Assembly (NCBI GenBank): GCA_000231825.2
Contig: JH720321.1
Coordinates: 624,761-688,760, forward strand
Length of the DNA: 64,000 bases
Source: Tetrahymena elliotti 4EA
Lineage: Eukaryota > Ciliophora > Oligohymenophorea > Hymenostomatida > Tetrahymenidae
Reading direction: 5' to 3'
Shown: positions 63,915 to 64,000 of the stretch, in pieces
Position numbering within the stretch: the stretch's first letter is position 1
How the letters are laid out: each line of letters begins with the position of its first letter
Translations under genes and position numbers: made by a program
Notes under the pieces: model-generated
Seen by the model: the letters and a program-made list of their open reading frames with translations, nothing else
What the model was told of the DNA's origin: nothing
Database searches by the model: none

Positions 63915-64000
63915 TTGCTAATATTTTAATTATTAAAAATTTTTGATAATATTAAATTATTTGATTAATTAGGATCGTTTGATACATTTTTAAGTAAGCC

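Overview
The window looks like a piece of the macronuclear (somatic) genome of an oligohymenophorean ciliate, most like Tetrahymena. The DNA is very AT-rich. Long reading frames appear only if TAA and TAG are read as glutamine and TGA is the sole stop. The best single proof is at 38867-38869, where the catalytic switch II glutamine of a Rab GTPase (WDTAGQE) is a TAG codon. Introns are short and AT-rich, start GTAA/GTAT and end AG; for most genes I followed them exon by exon until the phases closed.

Layout, left to right: (1) 1-3891, minus, a cyclic-nucleotide-binding-domain K+ channel that runs off the left edge; (2) 5579-15620, minus, the giant ribosome-biogenesis protein UTP20; (3) 16387-17093, minus, a tiny six-exon gene of unknown function; (4) 17662-19513, plus, the mitochondrial copper chaperone SCO1; (5) 23448-24017, plus, a small protein with an N-terminal acylation motif, between two gene-poor stretches of 3.9 and 5.5 kb; (6) 29491-33285 and 34557-37418, plus, two large Gln/Asn-rich proteins, one coiled-coil and one with two RanBP2-type zinc fingers; (7) 38469-39660, plus, a Rab2-like GTPase; (8) 41131-43168, plus, CFAP36, a BART-domain ciliary protein; (9) 43781-44763, minus, an acidic protein with Dpy-30-like ends; (10) 45907-47434, plus, a LUC7-family U1 snRNP protein; (11) 49172-54310, plus, a second K+ channel of the same architecture as the first; (12) 56043-58719, minus, a two-RRM protein with a prion-like tail; (13) 59441-62094, minus, a PH-domain protein with a probable RA/ubiquitin-like domain in front; (14) 63063-63914, minus, a carbonyl-reductase-like short-chain dehydrogenase.

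The genes are ordinary monocistronic eukaryotic genes and do not form an operon or one pathway. Themes that recur are RNA and ribosome work (UTP20, LUC7, the RRM protein, perhaps the RanBP2-finger protein), cilia (CFAP36, perhaps the Dpy-30-like protein) and membrane excitability (two channels). The most unusual feature is that both K+ channels carry a perfect CCHC zinc knuckle just after the cyclic-nucleotide-binding domain. I found no tRNA, rRNA, CRISPR array, telomere repeat or recognisable transposon.
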